DNA from: Bolinopsis microptera
Taxonomy: Eukaryota; Ctenophora; Tentaculata; Lobata; Bolinopsidae
Direction: 5' to 3'
Assembly: GCF_026151205.1 (NCBI RefSeq)
Contig: NC_087073.1
Coordinates: 18,566,837 to 18,630,836, forward strand
Length of the DNA: 64,000 bases
How positions within the stretch are numbered: the first letter of the stretch is position 1; every line of letters begins with the position of its first letter. Positions 35,701 to 47,310 of this stretch are shown here, piece by piece. The position numbers were made by a program, and so were the translations under genes. Below the pieces are notes generated by a model. The model was not told the DNA's origin and ran no database searches. It saw nothing but the letters and a program-made list of their open reading frames with translations.

Positions 35701-36140
35701 TTTTTTCAAGTCTCGAAAAAAAATTTTAAGTGAAAAATTTTTGAAGTTTTTCTAAACACTACATTTCTCCGTGTTTCAAACGAATTCAATCATTTTAAGC
35801 CAATAAAAAATTTTCACTTTTTTTGGTGATTTACTAATTGGTGATTATCCAATTAGCTGATTGTCCGATGTAAAAATTTTTTGATACAAAAGTTTTACTC
35901 CTTGATAAGATAAACATTCTAGGTTAATTTGCAGCCTTCTATGATGTTCACAACTAAAGATATTTGGCAAACCAGAAAGGTGGTACAAAGGTGGTAAAAA
36001 GTGGTAAAAGTGGTGTTTCCGTTGAGATACAAAATTGGCAACAAGTCTAATTATGTTCGTAGGGGTCCTAACTACCATATTCCGTTGAGAAATCCTTGTG
36101 AACATTCGAATCCAACGGAATGCCACTTTTCCCCTTACTA
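32788..36140. mobile_element. Giant inverted repeat (foldback), ~1.38-kb arms
   Basis: Left arm 32788-34177 and right arm 34764-36140 are reverse complements over nearly their whole length, with a 586-bp spacer. Landmarks: tagtaaggggaaaagtgg at the left edge and its complement at 36126-36140; gcagtgtaaaccacggtgta in the left inner region against 34838-34857. Small ORFs occur as matched pairs on opposite strands (32833-33084 with 35845-36150; 33208-33396 with 35545-35733), showing the arms have diverged little. The spacer contains a partial direct copy of arm sequence (34192-34255 against 33953-34010). A diverged single copy of arm sequence lies at about 58220-58540. No transposase was recognised. 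Confidence 0.92.
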
Positions 36141-36771
36141 TACCATACAATAGCTTAGATCAGATTAGCTAGATAACTTCACTGCGCGCTGGATATACGT
36201 AACGCGCGCGCGCGTGAGTCGGATAGGAAGTCAAAATACAGTGATTCGGCGTCAGCGCCTTCCAGTTCAATCTTCAGTAGACTGTTTCTTTTCAAGAGAC
36301 GGGCCGAAAATCAGCCATTAAATATAGTTTTCATCTTTCATTCAAGTAAAGAAATATCAAGCGTGAAAAATAAGGAACACCGTTACAGGACAAGAAATAA
36401 TATGTATTGCAATATAAACATTATTATCACATAAAAACAATCACTTAACACAATAATTTGATTGTCAGCAATTGGAAAATTTCGGAAATTAACAAAACTT
36501 AACCCAATATTGAAATAATATGGATAGTTCATAGTTGTGAAAGTGGTACAAGTGAAAGCAAATTGGTATCGTAACATTAAACCTACTAATCAATTTCTGA
36601 AGATCTACTTTTAACCTTGACCCCTTTAACCAGTGGAAAATATAAAATAAAAACTCAGTTCACTAGTACTGCCAATCTACATTATTTTCATGATACTTTA
36701 ATCGTCTTACAAAACAGTGCATGTAGGAGGTGAATTGTAATATCACAAAACTCAGTTTTATATCGAGAATC
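36141..36771. other. No gene seen
   Basis: Includes a short CG alternation (cgcgcgcgcgcg, near 36202) and AT-rich DNA leading into the ARPC3 3' end. Confidence 0.4.
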
Positions 36772-39135
36772 TCAAATATGTTGTCCAAGAGGAGTTAGGG
36801 TTTTGTCCATGAACTTTCTGCGGGAGAAGCATGTCCACCACTTGCTGGGCTTGTCACTGTCACCAAATACCTGAAAACATGGATCAGTATTATCACTAGA
36901 TTCACTGTAAGAACAATAATGTTTGCAATTCAGAAGAAATCTAAATTATTGTCAGGGGAGTAGGAGAATGGTTAAACTAGGATTTATATATATATTTAAA
37001 TCAGGTTTATCAGTACTCCTAATTACCTTTTCAACCATACGTTGTCCTAATTCTTGTCTGCACTGAGTCAAATAACTCCTCATCTTTTCTGAAATATAAA
37101 ACTAAGTGAGCATCGAGAAATAGAGAACAAAAAGAACACTGCAGTCTGCAATACTAAACTGCTGCTGAGAAGATTCGGAAACTAAAATTGTCGTAATTGA
37201 ACATTAATTTTGTACAAATGATCGACTCACCGACTTCTCCCCCTTGAGGTCTAGCATATACAGAGTTAAGAGGAAATCCAGCTTCTCCAGGAAGAGAAAA
37301 GCGGGAGATAGCAAGAGAGTACATGTCCTTTATAGCTTGGTTCTTGCTGGGACTCTTTTGTAGTTTAACAATACAGTCGGTAGCATAGAGGGTCAGGTAA
37401 ATCATCAGTCGGTCTGAGGTTCCCTAAATGTGGGATTGGTTAAATAAATGTTGCTGAATGTGGGGTTGGTCAGCTAAATTTTGCACTATTAAACCGACTA
37501 TATTTTATATACGATGGTTCACATACTTTGAGATTTTATATAAAATTGAAACAATGGAACACAAGTTGTAACGAAATTATAGCAATAATTAGACAAAATA
37601 TTAATAATATTCACAAACCTTAATTTCGTAGTTTTTGAAGAACACGTTAGCTTTGAAGTAGTTGAGGGTTTCGTCTATGATATCTTCTTCGCTATCTGCG
37701 AAGGCTACTTAGGCTTATGTATTTGTTTGTGTGAGTGAGTGAGTGTTTGTGTTGTGTTCCGGGTGGTGATTGCAGACTATTGAGTTGCCTTTGCTGTACA
37801 GTAAGATCCCACGAGAGGCTTTTAACAGATAAATGGCGCCCATGGTAAACACAATCATTCCTTCAAGAATAGCTTTAAACATCTAAAGAAACCCCGACAG
37901 TGCATCTGAAGAAATCTGCCAGGATTGAGGCGCCCATTGTTTAGCAGTAAAGAGGTGATAAACGATGACGAATAGATAGAGGTTTCTTTTTTTGCATGAA
38001 TAACCAGAATGTTGGAAGAGGAAAACACATGAAACTTCTGCAAAACCTAAATCTGAGCGAGCAATCAAATAGAGGAGAAGGTAGTGCGAGCGTTTCTGTA
38101 GAAGTTAAGATGTGGACTTAGGGTGAGGCTTCAGACAATTCATTGTTCCTTTCAATGATTTCCACCCACGAAGACCTGCAGTGACTATACTTACTGTAAA
38201 ATATCGATTGGTTGAGCCAGGTCTGCCTCGACGTTATTTGTCAACGTCTAATAGAGAGTAAAGCCGAGTAATGAATGTTTAAATGATCCATCTGGTTGTT
38301 AATGTTAATATGATGTGTGACAAGTTAGCCTAGTGGGCTAAGATCAGGTAAATCTGGTAAAGTACAAATCTGTAATTATCTAAGAGGATTCAGATCAGAT
38401 ATAACTAATAACTATAGTAACTGAAATACACAATATATAACGGGTAACGCGGTCTATAATATAACAGTTCACAATTCCCCTTAACAACCTCTAAAATTCC
38501 TCCTAACACGTACCTGTACGAGGTGCAGGACCCTTAACAGTAGTACGGAGTGGTAAGAAAGCAATGTTTCCAATCATCGGGCTCTCCTCATCATTAAACT
38601 TGGAGTGATAAGCCTGCAAAATATGTCAACATGAGTCTGCGGAATTTCGTGAGTTGATGGGAAAATGTTAGTGTGTACTTCTACTGTGTTTTATAGGTGT
38701 GTAATGTGTATACTGTATAATGTATATATTGCATTGATCTCTGTAACATTTATACGTATTTTCAACACAAATCAAATTTCTGATTGAGTTTGTTTTGACT
38801 CGGTAAAGTAAATAATAAATAAACAAATTCTAAAATGTATTACTTGCTTCGACATTGCCCAAAAAAGTCATTCAAGCGAGACTAATTATACTGTACTACA
38901 AAGTACGTGCCACGTGTTAACAAGATAATGCACTTTAGCACGATATTCTTATGGGCGAGTCAAAACAAGCACAATCAGAATTACTCTTTTATACGAAAGA
39001 TAACAGGAAATGTATACTCTAATGTATACTCTAATGTATACTCTAATGTATACTCTAATGTATACTCCTGATCCTCATATGAGATTAATTAGTTAATTGA
39101 AGGAAATGACAAATAAAGATGTTGCTTACTGGCAT
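36772..39135 (-). CDS. ARPC3: Actin-related protein 2/3 complex subunit 3
   Basis: Minus-strand exons 39135-39130 (only ATG CCA), 38613-38514, 37695-37619, 37423-37231, 37088-37027, 36870-36772; in phase, 178 residues, exactly the usual length of this subunit. Recognisable conserved blocks are [47 protein letters not shown], the [18 protein letters not shown] block, [14 protein letters not shown] and the [19 protein letters not shown] block. It is a structural part of the seven-subunit Arp2/3 complex, which nucleates branched actin filaments in the cytoplasm. The two-codon first exon is unusual, but it supplies the expected Met-Pro of MPAYHS and both splice sites are canonical. Confidence 0.95.
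39009..39067 (+). repeat. 12-bp tandem repeat
   Basis: Nearly five units of aatgtatactct just upstream of the ARPC3 start exon region (39135 reading leftwards), i.e. within its first intron. A simple minisatellite. Confidence 0.92.
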
Positions 39136-40515
39136 TATGTAGAGGAGATCCTTTCCAAGAATAGAAAACCTTGTCACTTGCTAAACTAAAACAGATTTAA
39201 ATTTTCAGTACTTGTAGTTGTAGTGTTACTGTTAAAACTCTCGCGGTTCAGTAAATCTTGGGGGGAGGAAAGTTGAGGAAAAAATTGGCAGATGAGCATT
39301 AAAAAATTAAAATGTCTCCCTTGATCTTCCTCTGCTTCTCCCACTTTTACAACTTTTCAAGGCAATGCCCATCTGTGACCATTTGACCAAAAGTGGGGGA
39401 AAAGTAGAGGAAATATGGGTGGATGGGGTCAGGGGTGCAGTAAAACCCGATTTCCCGCATCAAGATTTACTGAAAACCCCGATTCGCCATTTACTTCCCC
39501 CAAATGAGGGCAAATTAACACACAATTATATATGTGTTTGAACAAATTCATTTCCCCAATTTCCGCTGGGTTCTAATGTTCAAATGCTGTTAAATACTAA
39601 GTTGAACTAGCTATGAATCACTCTACAATCGATACATTTCCCGTTCGTGTTTAGCCTTGACAATTGCATTAACTGGGTGGTAAAAATTATTGTAGAAAAT
39701 TAAATAATCAACGAGTCTGACTAATCAATAAGGAATAATTTATTAGTTTTGTTTTTAAATTGATAATTGTTAGTTGAAGCTCTAATCAATTTATTTTGTT
39801 GGATCGTCCTTCCTCAAATAGTTGGTGAAAGTGCAAGAGTTTACTAATCTATTCTATTTGGAAACGAAGGGAAACACAAAATTGAGGATTACAATTTAAT
39901 GTTTTAAAAGTGTTAAAAGCATTAAAATTTTAGCTGTTCAGCATAATTATATCATTATTTTAAATATAGCATAAATAAGTTAAATCTATAACTAAATATC
40001 ATTATCAGGCCTTATTTCATGCTAAGAACAAGAATTCTTTAATTTAGTGTAGTAATCGCATGCACGTGTGATGATTTTTGTGATGAGAACTGACTTCTTT
40101 AATACCCATCCTGAGGTCGTAAATTGACAGGAAAATATTTTCAGATGTCATGACCTTTACTTGTATGTGCCCGACGCCCGTCCATCTGTCTTGAAACGAA
40201 ATCACAGCATTTTCAAAGAAACGGTTTCTCGCTAGAGTAAGTCAGAACATGTGTTTTCAGGGCCTTGTCTTGTGAAATAGTCTTACTTAGGGCTATTTAT
40301 TTATCCTGTGTGTATCTCAGCATGTGCTGCTTTAAGTTATTTTCATGAGCAGAGATGACAGTTACCATAACACATGATGTTTGTAATCATATTTCATTCT
40401 TAACAACGTAAATCAATATAAATTATGAAAACTTCGATATAATATCATGTATCAATTCTAATAAATATATCCTTTATATTAATAATAATTCCGTTAAATG
40501 CCTAAGCTTATATGA
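39136..40515. other. ARPC3 upstream region; no gene
   Basis: AT-rich, no convincing ORF or repeat. It holds the 5' flank of ARPC3 and the 3' flank of the dynein-stalk-like gene, which are on the same strand. Confidence 0.45.
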
Positions 40516-40854
40516 CTACACATCACTGCACACAGCGTTAACAAATTTGAATATATCAACAGCGGCAAGACTCCTCTTTGCCATTTCATCTGCACTCAAA
40601 CCCTTAATTAGTTCTCCAGCTATACGTTTTCGCTCAGGATCCACTTTATCTACATCGAATGCTGAAACGATGCGGTGAAATGAACCGAGAGCCTTCTTAG
40701 CAGCCACCCAATTTGTACCCATGTTATCTGTACAGAGGACACTGAGCGCAGCGCAAACATCTATAACTGACTGAGGCGGAGCTGCAAAAGACTTCAGTTC
40801 GGTTAATTGTCGTCTTTCTATCTTCAGACAATCTTCCTTTGCTTTTTGTGCCAT
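40516..40854 (-). CDS. Stand-alone dynein heavy-chain stalk-tip (microtubule-binding domain)-like protein
   Basis: A single uninterrupted ORF of 112 residues starts at an ATG at 40854. The pattern LKSFAAPPQSVIDVCAALSV, then NWVAAKKALGSF, FDVDKV and, near the end, LSADEMAKRSLAAVDIFKFV follows the order of conserved features at the end of stalk helix CC1, the microtubule-binding domain, and the start of CC2 of dynein heavy chains (ELKSFANPP-like, W..AKK, P.....S.A...+WV). Full-length dynein heavy chains exceed 4000 residues; nothing else of one is seen nearby, and stops close both ends. It could be a retroposed fragment that has stayed open, or a genuine small microtubule-binding protein. No intron is needed. 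The weaker match in the second half keeps confidence moderate. Confidence 0.6.
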   Translation of the reverse strand: MAQKAKEDCLKIERRQLTELKSFAAPPQSVIDVCAALSVLCTDNMGTNWVAAKKALGSFHRIVSAFDVDKVDPERKRIAGELIKGLSADEMAKRSLAAVDIFKFVNAVCSDV

Positions 40855-40976
40855 CTTGGTTCAGTTGGTAAAATTAAATTTCAATAAAATCAACAAAGCA
40901 TACAATCAAACCCAAGAACTTAACAAAAACAACCACGTCTTAAAAAGACAAGATGAAGCTACCTGCTAACTCAGTT

Positions 40977-41073
40977 ATTGTTTACTACTGACCAGGGTTA
41001 TGTTTTCAAACTATAACAGTTAGCAGCTAACTGTTATAGTTTGAAAACATAACCCTGGTCAGTAGTAAACAAT
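40977..41073. repeat. 97-bp perfect palindrome
   Basis: Two 48-base arms are exact reverse complements around a single central A at 41025. It lies about 120-220 bases upstream of the dynein-stalk-like start codon. Perfect identity implies recent formation; it is not similar to the two larger foldbacks in the window. Confidence 0.95.
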
Positions 41074-41616
41074 ACTGCCACAACATACACTAACTAAGGA
41101 ATAAGACCCAATTGCAAACCCCAAAGATAAATAACATGAGATAAAAAAAAATTGAAGATACCGCAGAATCACACAAATTGATCTTTTACATCCGGTTCCA
41201 CGAAGGCCCTGGTCGGGCGAGCATCTAATTGCAAGGAGTGAGGACTAAAACTGCTCAGAGACACATCAAGAAGAAAAGCTTAGTGTTGAGTTATGGCTAA
41301 TGAAATAAGAGAGCCGCCCTACGTATCGCTAAACACCTGGCACTCGACCAAATCTTAACATTGTACATCATTCAGTGTGATTTTGGGAGTGGAACTCTAT
41401 ATTATAATAATACAGTTCGTCACCCTTTTGGGATGTCGGTAGTAATATGATATATATGTAATACGTTTTGGGAACACGCCAGGGATAAGATCCTTGACCC
41501 CTTCGCAGTTCGCACGCATGTAACGAATCCCGCATATCATTTCGAGTCAAAACTGAAACAATCTCTAGCCACGAGCAAATTGTTGTTATGACAACCCCTC
41601 TGTACTGATATGATAA
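41074..41616. other. No gene seen
   Basis: Intergenic DNA between the palindrome and the ASNSD1 3' end. Only short ORFs without recognised similarity. Confidence 0.4.
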
Positions 41617-41622
41617 TTTATT
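41617..41622 (-). terminator. Polyadenylation signal of ASNSD1
   Basis: AATAAA on the minus strand, about 40 bases past the ASNSD1 stop codon, the spacing expected for a short 3' UTR. Confidence 0.6.
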
Positions 41623-41661
41623 TAATCAAATTGAGAATATCTCTCGTGATTGTGGACTAAG

Positions 41662-44600
41662 TTTATCCCTTTTTCGTGAGTCTTCTGCAGACATCACCCC
41701 CTTTCTCCTTCTTTCCCTCTAACTTGGCTATCTTACTGCCGAACTGTATTGCTTTTTTGGGTAGTACACTACTGGTAGCCAGACCTAGGGTCTGTGCTAC
41801 TTTCCTCAGAATTATCTTTTCTCCTTGTCCACGGGGTAGGGTGAAATCAACCTGATGGTTTGAATTTGAATAATCTGAACTTAAAAATTATTTGCATCAT
41901 CAGTCATCATTCTCAAATAAAAAGCCAGCAGTTGAAGAGTATAGGTTGCTATTAACGTCGATCATAAACCATTAAAACACATGATATAAAAACAATTTAA
42001 TTGAGAATCCATAACTCAGGAATAGAACTCAGGATAAAACTCCTGACCTTGTATTGAATAGGAAGAGGGTTCAGGTAAGACACAAAACTCTCATCTAAAA
42101 ATGGGGCCACACAATCTCTCATGTGATCACCTATCACTCTGTTATCTCGACCCAGGTTCCTTTCTGAGATCCTATGATAAGAGATTAGCTATTAATCAAG
42201 AGCATGCTATCTAACAGGTTGGTAAAAACAATCATCAATAGTGATAAGGCGACAAAATAATTGAAATGAAGTGAATTAAGATTTGGAGAACATGGTTACC
42301 TGCCAATATCAAGTTGTATCTCTCTGAGAACACCCTCTAAACCACCCCCGTTCTGCCACGCACCTCTGTGACGGGAGTAACCTCCCATCAGTTCATCTGC
42401 TCCAATACCGGAAAAGAGTAGACGAGCTGAGCTGATCATGTGATCATCCTGAAGTGCAAAATAAACTTGATCTTTAAATTGAAACTTGCTCAAAACAACC
42501 ACAAGTCAGAGCTGAAGCTTAGGTTAACTGAACAGGTATAGCATGTGGCAATTTTAATGTGAGGTGAAGTTAATAACCAGTACGAGTAATACCTGACAAA
42601 GACCTGCACCTCTTGCAGCAAACCAGAGAGCACACCCTATACTGTCGTCTATAACAGTGTTGTGAGGATATAATAGATCTCGGATGTGGTGTTCCCGAGC
42701 TCGCTGGAGCTCTTCTACAGACACGTCCACCTGGGACAAATTTAAATTATAAATTACTTAGGGTTTCAAATTTAGTAAGTTAGTATAAATGACAGCTTTC
42801 AGGATTGTTATATTTAAGTTGGATATGTAAAGCAACTAAAAGTGTAATTTTTAAATTTGTAAGGTGAGATTTACAGAAAAGATGTAAAACATCTAGCTAC
42901 ATGTTTATTAAAATTCTAACTTTTGTTTATGATTAAACCTTGATTAGATTCCAGGTCCTATCAGGAGCAATTGTTTGTAAATCTTGGAGGGAAGCAATAG
43001 CTGATATCCTATCAGGAGTCTTATCACAGTTACCAAAAGAGACGTTCAGCAGATCTATAGGTTCACATGACGGCACTGACCTGCAAACAGTGATTAATAA
43101 ATTTATATTTAATTTACTGTCATTTAATAATGTCCGACAAATAATATTAATATCTACACTCCCACCCCAGGTAGAGTTCACAACGCGAACGCTTACTAAT
43201 TTTATGACAACAATGATCTATGATAAATTACTACAAGTAAGAATGTATGTATATTATAATAAGTTGAATATATTTAATAATCCTACTCTATAATCTAGAA
43301 TGTAACCTGTGCAAGAGCGCGGCTAGTACAGTACAGTCAATACCACCACTGAACAAAACAGCAACTCTAGCGTTGGAGACCCTCCAGTCTCTATTCCATG
43401 TACATTACACTTTACATCACTAGTACAGAAACAGTGTCGAGCAGTGTAATCTGATAGGGAGTCCTATAACATTGTACACTCAAGTAATAACTAATATAAT
43501 AAGTAAATAACAACTAATATAATAAGTAAATAATAACTAATATAATTATACATTATAATAACAATAAGTAATACAATAAATTTTCATATTTGCGATTATA
43601 AATTAGTAAAATGTTGAGTTACATGTTGAATAGCATAAATGATGAATCGTTAATACTATTCAACATGTAAAACTGTGCAGTGGGCGTGGGCACTGTGCAC
43701 CCAGTTGGAAACAATAGAAGTATTGCACCATTAAGTCCTTCTCTATGAATTTAAGTCGGAAAACATAGGAAACATTTCTAAAATTGATAAAACATAGTGT
43801 TTCAAATTAAGCTAACCTTGGTAAATGAGAGGGGAAGCTTGCAGCACTCATCCCTCAGTCGCACTGACTCACACAGAAGTTCAAGAAATATGGAACAAGT
43901 TGACTCCCAATCTAGTTCTTCAGGAGGACCAAAACTTGTGTTAAGTGGGGAAACAGGGCAAGGTATTGTTTCTGAAATAAGATGGCAAAAATCAGTATTA
44001 ATCGAAGTTTGTATTAGCTTTATTTCATGATATTAGAATGTTTGTAGTGCTCAGATATATAAAAGAACTAATTGATAGTTAAACGAGACTTTGAATAACA
44101 TTTTTTAAATGAAAGTTTGATAATGGTCAGTATTTACCTTCTGATATAAAAACTGACTCAAATAAAGTCGTCCCAAAGGTTTGACATTGCTCCTCGCGCC
44201 CATCAAAAGGGAAACACGTCAAGTTGCTATCCGATAAACAGAACACTCCACCAGCAGGTACCTCCAACCAATCATTTTCTGCATCACCCACTGAACTTAG
44301 TACATATCCAACCTCCTGTCTTGAAATAAGTAACGATCTCCGTCCAAAATAATCTCTCCAAAACCACAAGTTCCTCTTATTTTCCTGTGAGAGATTTCTA
44401 GTACAGTGAAACTTGTCTAAGCTTTGAAATCGACAAACGACAGATCTATTAATTAAAGTTCAAAATTTTCTCCACTTCCATAGCGGTGTGTAAGTCAATT
44501 GTATAAAATTCACGAGATCTTATATTACCAACTTACATCATACATTATAGCAGTTGAAGGACCCAGTATACAACTTGCAGCTGAAGGGACGTCATCTTTT

Positions 44601-45859
44601 GTCACTAGATCCAGCAAATATTCTGTATCACTTTCATAACTCTGAAGACAGATTGTATAGAGTCTATACTACAGACAGATAAGAGAACTTATCATTTATC
44701 CTTTTTACAACTCATGACAATAGTAGAAATTAATTACACTACAAATCTATCAAATTTATGAATTGTATATTATCTAAAATGTTGGAAACCAGGTTTAGCT
44801 GATCCAAACTCAAGCTGCACAACATGTAGGCTTTTTTTCGATTGTTCTAACAATTTTTAAGATTTTACTGTCATTATACAGGGTGGGCCAAAAGTCAGTA
44901 CCCATATGTTGGCCTTTATAGCTCAGTCACTGAGTGCCCAATTTAAATACTTCTTTCTGGTATGACTTAGTACCACCACTGGTTCGAGGAATTAGTCAAC
45001 TCGAAAAATATTCGCGTTAATTTTTTTCAAATGGAGGTTCATTTTCACATTTATTTGATAGTTTGGATAGTCGGATCAAGCTAAATGTTATTGAATTGTG
45101 TTTGGCCATTCGAATTACGTTTGTCCTGAAAGAATTAGAACTGTAGCTTCTCAGATGACCGAGATATGAAGCATAACGAGTTTATTCATTACGTGTGATC
45201 AGGTGATTGGTTTACCTAATCACGTGATAAGGTGCCCCCGGTAACTACCCCGTTAAACATTATGGGAATTGTTAAGGGTGCCCAATTAAGGTGTCGTGTC
45301 ACGGTGTCACATAATCACCCAGTCAATTTTGTTAACGAGATACAGAAAATGCTTGATAACTTCGTCATTTCTAATCCGTTTTGCCTTATGTTTTCAGATC
45401 ATATGCAACATTTGATAATCTACCGTCTCTGAAAAAATTAGGCGTTCAGCATGTTCAGAGAAAACAATATAGGTGTTTTAATATTGAATGGGCGTGGTCT
45501 AAAATATTCGAATTTTCAAATTTTGACGACGGAATCCTCGAACCAGTAAGTACAGTATGCCATCTGCAAAGCAACAGCTCTCAAATATAAAACACGGCGG
45601 AGCTATTAAGGCCAACGTATGGGTACTGACTTTTGGCCCACCCTGTACATACCTGAGGATACTGAAAGATTTGCCCGTTGTAAATAAGATGACAACCATC
45701 TCTTGAACAAGGTTGTTTACAAGCTCCCTGCACATACAATATGTATGCGTTCAAGACAACATCATTCAATGACGATGAGCATTGATGGTCAGGACCTCGA
45801 TTCAGCAATCTTTTGTTTCCTGGAGCTTTGCACTTGTAGCTGCAGGAAATTCCACACAT
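41662..45859 (-). CDS. ASNSD1: Asparagine synthetase domain-containing protein 1
   Basis: Minus-strand exons 45859-45653, 44641-44537, 44384-44138, 43971-43817, 43390-43307, 43080-42939, 42730-42593, 42448-42300, 42171-42048, 41851-41662; about 513 residues. The N-terminus MCGIS has the catalytic-type Cys2 of class II glutamine amidotransferases, followed by NRGPDHQ and YNGQIF. The middle has WRDYFGRRSLL. The synthetase half has the ATP-pyrophosphatase loop LFSGGID, EPIDLLNVSF, the DDSIGCALWFAARG and LLFSGIGADELMGGYSRHR blocks, and ends LPKKAIQFGSKIAK. These match ASNSD1 rather than ASNS; its biochemical role is uncertain. The junction between exons 4 and 5 (43817 to 43390) is two bases out of phase, so a small exon may be missing or one boundary is wrong. 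Confidence 0.9.
44879..45645. mobile_element. TA-flanked MITE in ASNSD1 intron 1
   Basis: A 767-bp element starts CAGGGTGGGCCAAAAGTCAG and ends with its complement. The TIRs extend about 45 bp with few mismatches and are flanked by TA on both sides (44877-44878 and 45646-45647), the target of Tc1/mariner transposases. Internal ORFs (45232-45432, 45381-45590) do not look like a transposase. Its right end lies five bases from the exon 1 splice site. Confidence 0.92.
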
Positions 45860-46802
45860 GGAAGCTATAATGGGAGATTATACAAAACACAAATAAAATT
45901 AGTCATAACATATTCTGCCCAACTTGATGAATTGAAAAACCCATATTTTAAGTCTTAAAGTTGAGTAACCAAACACAGAAAAAGGGTTACATTTTTTGCA
46001 GATTTTATGGTTACAATGCATAGTTATATATTGCAAATGCAGATGGCTGTAACGGGTCCGGACTAAAGGGTGTGAGACTCCAGGGAGGTGCCCATCTTCA
46101 GAAAGTTGAGAACCTGCTCATGCTAGAAACCTACAATTTTAAACTTTGTTATGCTGAAAAACTATGTTTAATCACTTATGCTAAAAACTGAAGTTTCGTT
46201 AAAACTAGTGCCATAATTTGGAGTCAAATATTCTTAAGAACTTGTATAACTTTTTGCAGCTTTTCATGCATCCCCAACACTGGCCCGACTGCGTCAATGA
46301 GATGATGGGTCGGGCAGCGTTTGACAAGTACAATTGACAACATAACCATGCATTTAGAATTTAAACGATATAATAACTGGTTTTTAAGAATACTTTTTAC
46401 CTTACGTGCTACTTTTTGATGCCGTTTATTTTCATTAAATAATTGCTGTGTTGTATATATATATATACTATGTGTAAAAGTTGTAAACTAAATCCAAAAT
46501 CATGTGAAGCAGTAGTTCTAAAATTACAGCTAAAAATTGTAAAAGAGAAGTGATAACACAGCCGGCTAGCGCTGGATTTTCACAATACGGTACACATCAC
46601 TTAATATAAAATACGAAACAAGCGCGGCGCGCCTCTGAAAATATGCGTGGTGCGTATAAAATTTTGGCTCAATTGTGTTATAATGAACACAAAAAACGTT
46701 TTAATACCTTTTTAATATCATTCATAACAAGCTTACTTGTCTAAATTTAGATTTAGGCATATCATTGTAGTACAAAAACAATAAATACACACAACACAAG
46801 TT
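45860..46802. other. ASNSD1 upstream region; no gene
   Basis: AT-rich with short A/T microsatellite-like patches (near 46446). The ASNSD1 promoter must lie here, but no clear core element is visible. Confidence 0.4.
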
Positions 46803-47172
46803 TGTAGCGCGATGCGTTACTGTGCCGCGCCGCGCACTCAATGAGGCTTCTCACACCTCGCTAGATCGGCGAGATGCGCTACTGTGCCGCGCCGAGCTGC
46901 GATGAATTGACATCGTCAATTAACACACAAGTATACACAGGATTAAGGATTTATAATTTCCCAGGGTATACTAAAACAAACTTAAAATCTGAAAATCACA
47001 CCATCAACCATGGCCATGTACACCGTGTAAGGCTCGGCAAAGCAATTTATATTGTAGTGCGATGCACTACTGGGTCGCGCGCACATCAAATAATGCTTCT
47101 CGCAACCTTCGGTAGATCGGCGAGATGCACCACTGTGCCTCACCGAGCTGCGAAGGATTGACATCGTGAATC
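46803..47172 (+). repeat. Two full copies of the 119-bp dispersed repeat
   Basis: Copies at 46803-46922 and 47054-47172 share tgtag(c/t)gcgatgc, agatcggcgagatgc and gaattgacatcgtcaatta-type ends, at roughly 75-80 percent identity. A 3' half copy is at 48480-48542, and reversed or half copies are at 10508-10745. GC-rich with no ORF of its own. Confidence 0.8.
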
Positions 47173-47221
47173 AACAATTAATAAGACTTTGTGCAGTTTC
47201 AGTTGAATTAACAAAATAGAC

Positions 47222-47310
47222 TCATTGTAATTTTGCATCGAACATTAACGGGTGATATTTGTAAAAGTCCAACTCGGCGTGCGTCCTGGTAGGTTTTAAA
47301 CATACAAATT
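47222..47310 (+). repeat. Degenerate TTAA-MITE terminus plus GC-rich block
   Basis: attaacgggtgatatttgta followed by gtccaactcggcgtgcgtcc and aggttttaaac. This matches the order seen at 11028-11120 with several substitutions and a deletion, so it is an old copy of the same family. Confidence 0.7.

Noticed and set aside
45232..45590. ORFs inside the ASNSD1 intron MITE
   Set aside because: They overlap in different frames and lack any DDE-transposase-like pattern.
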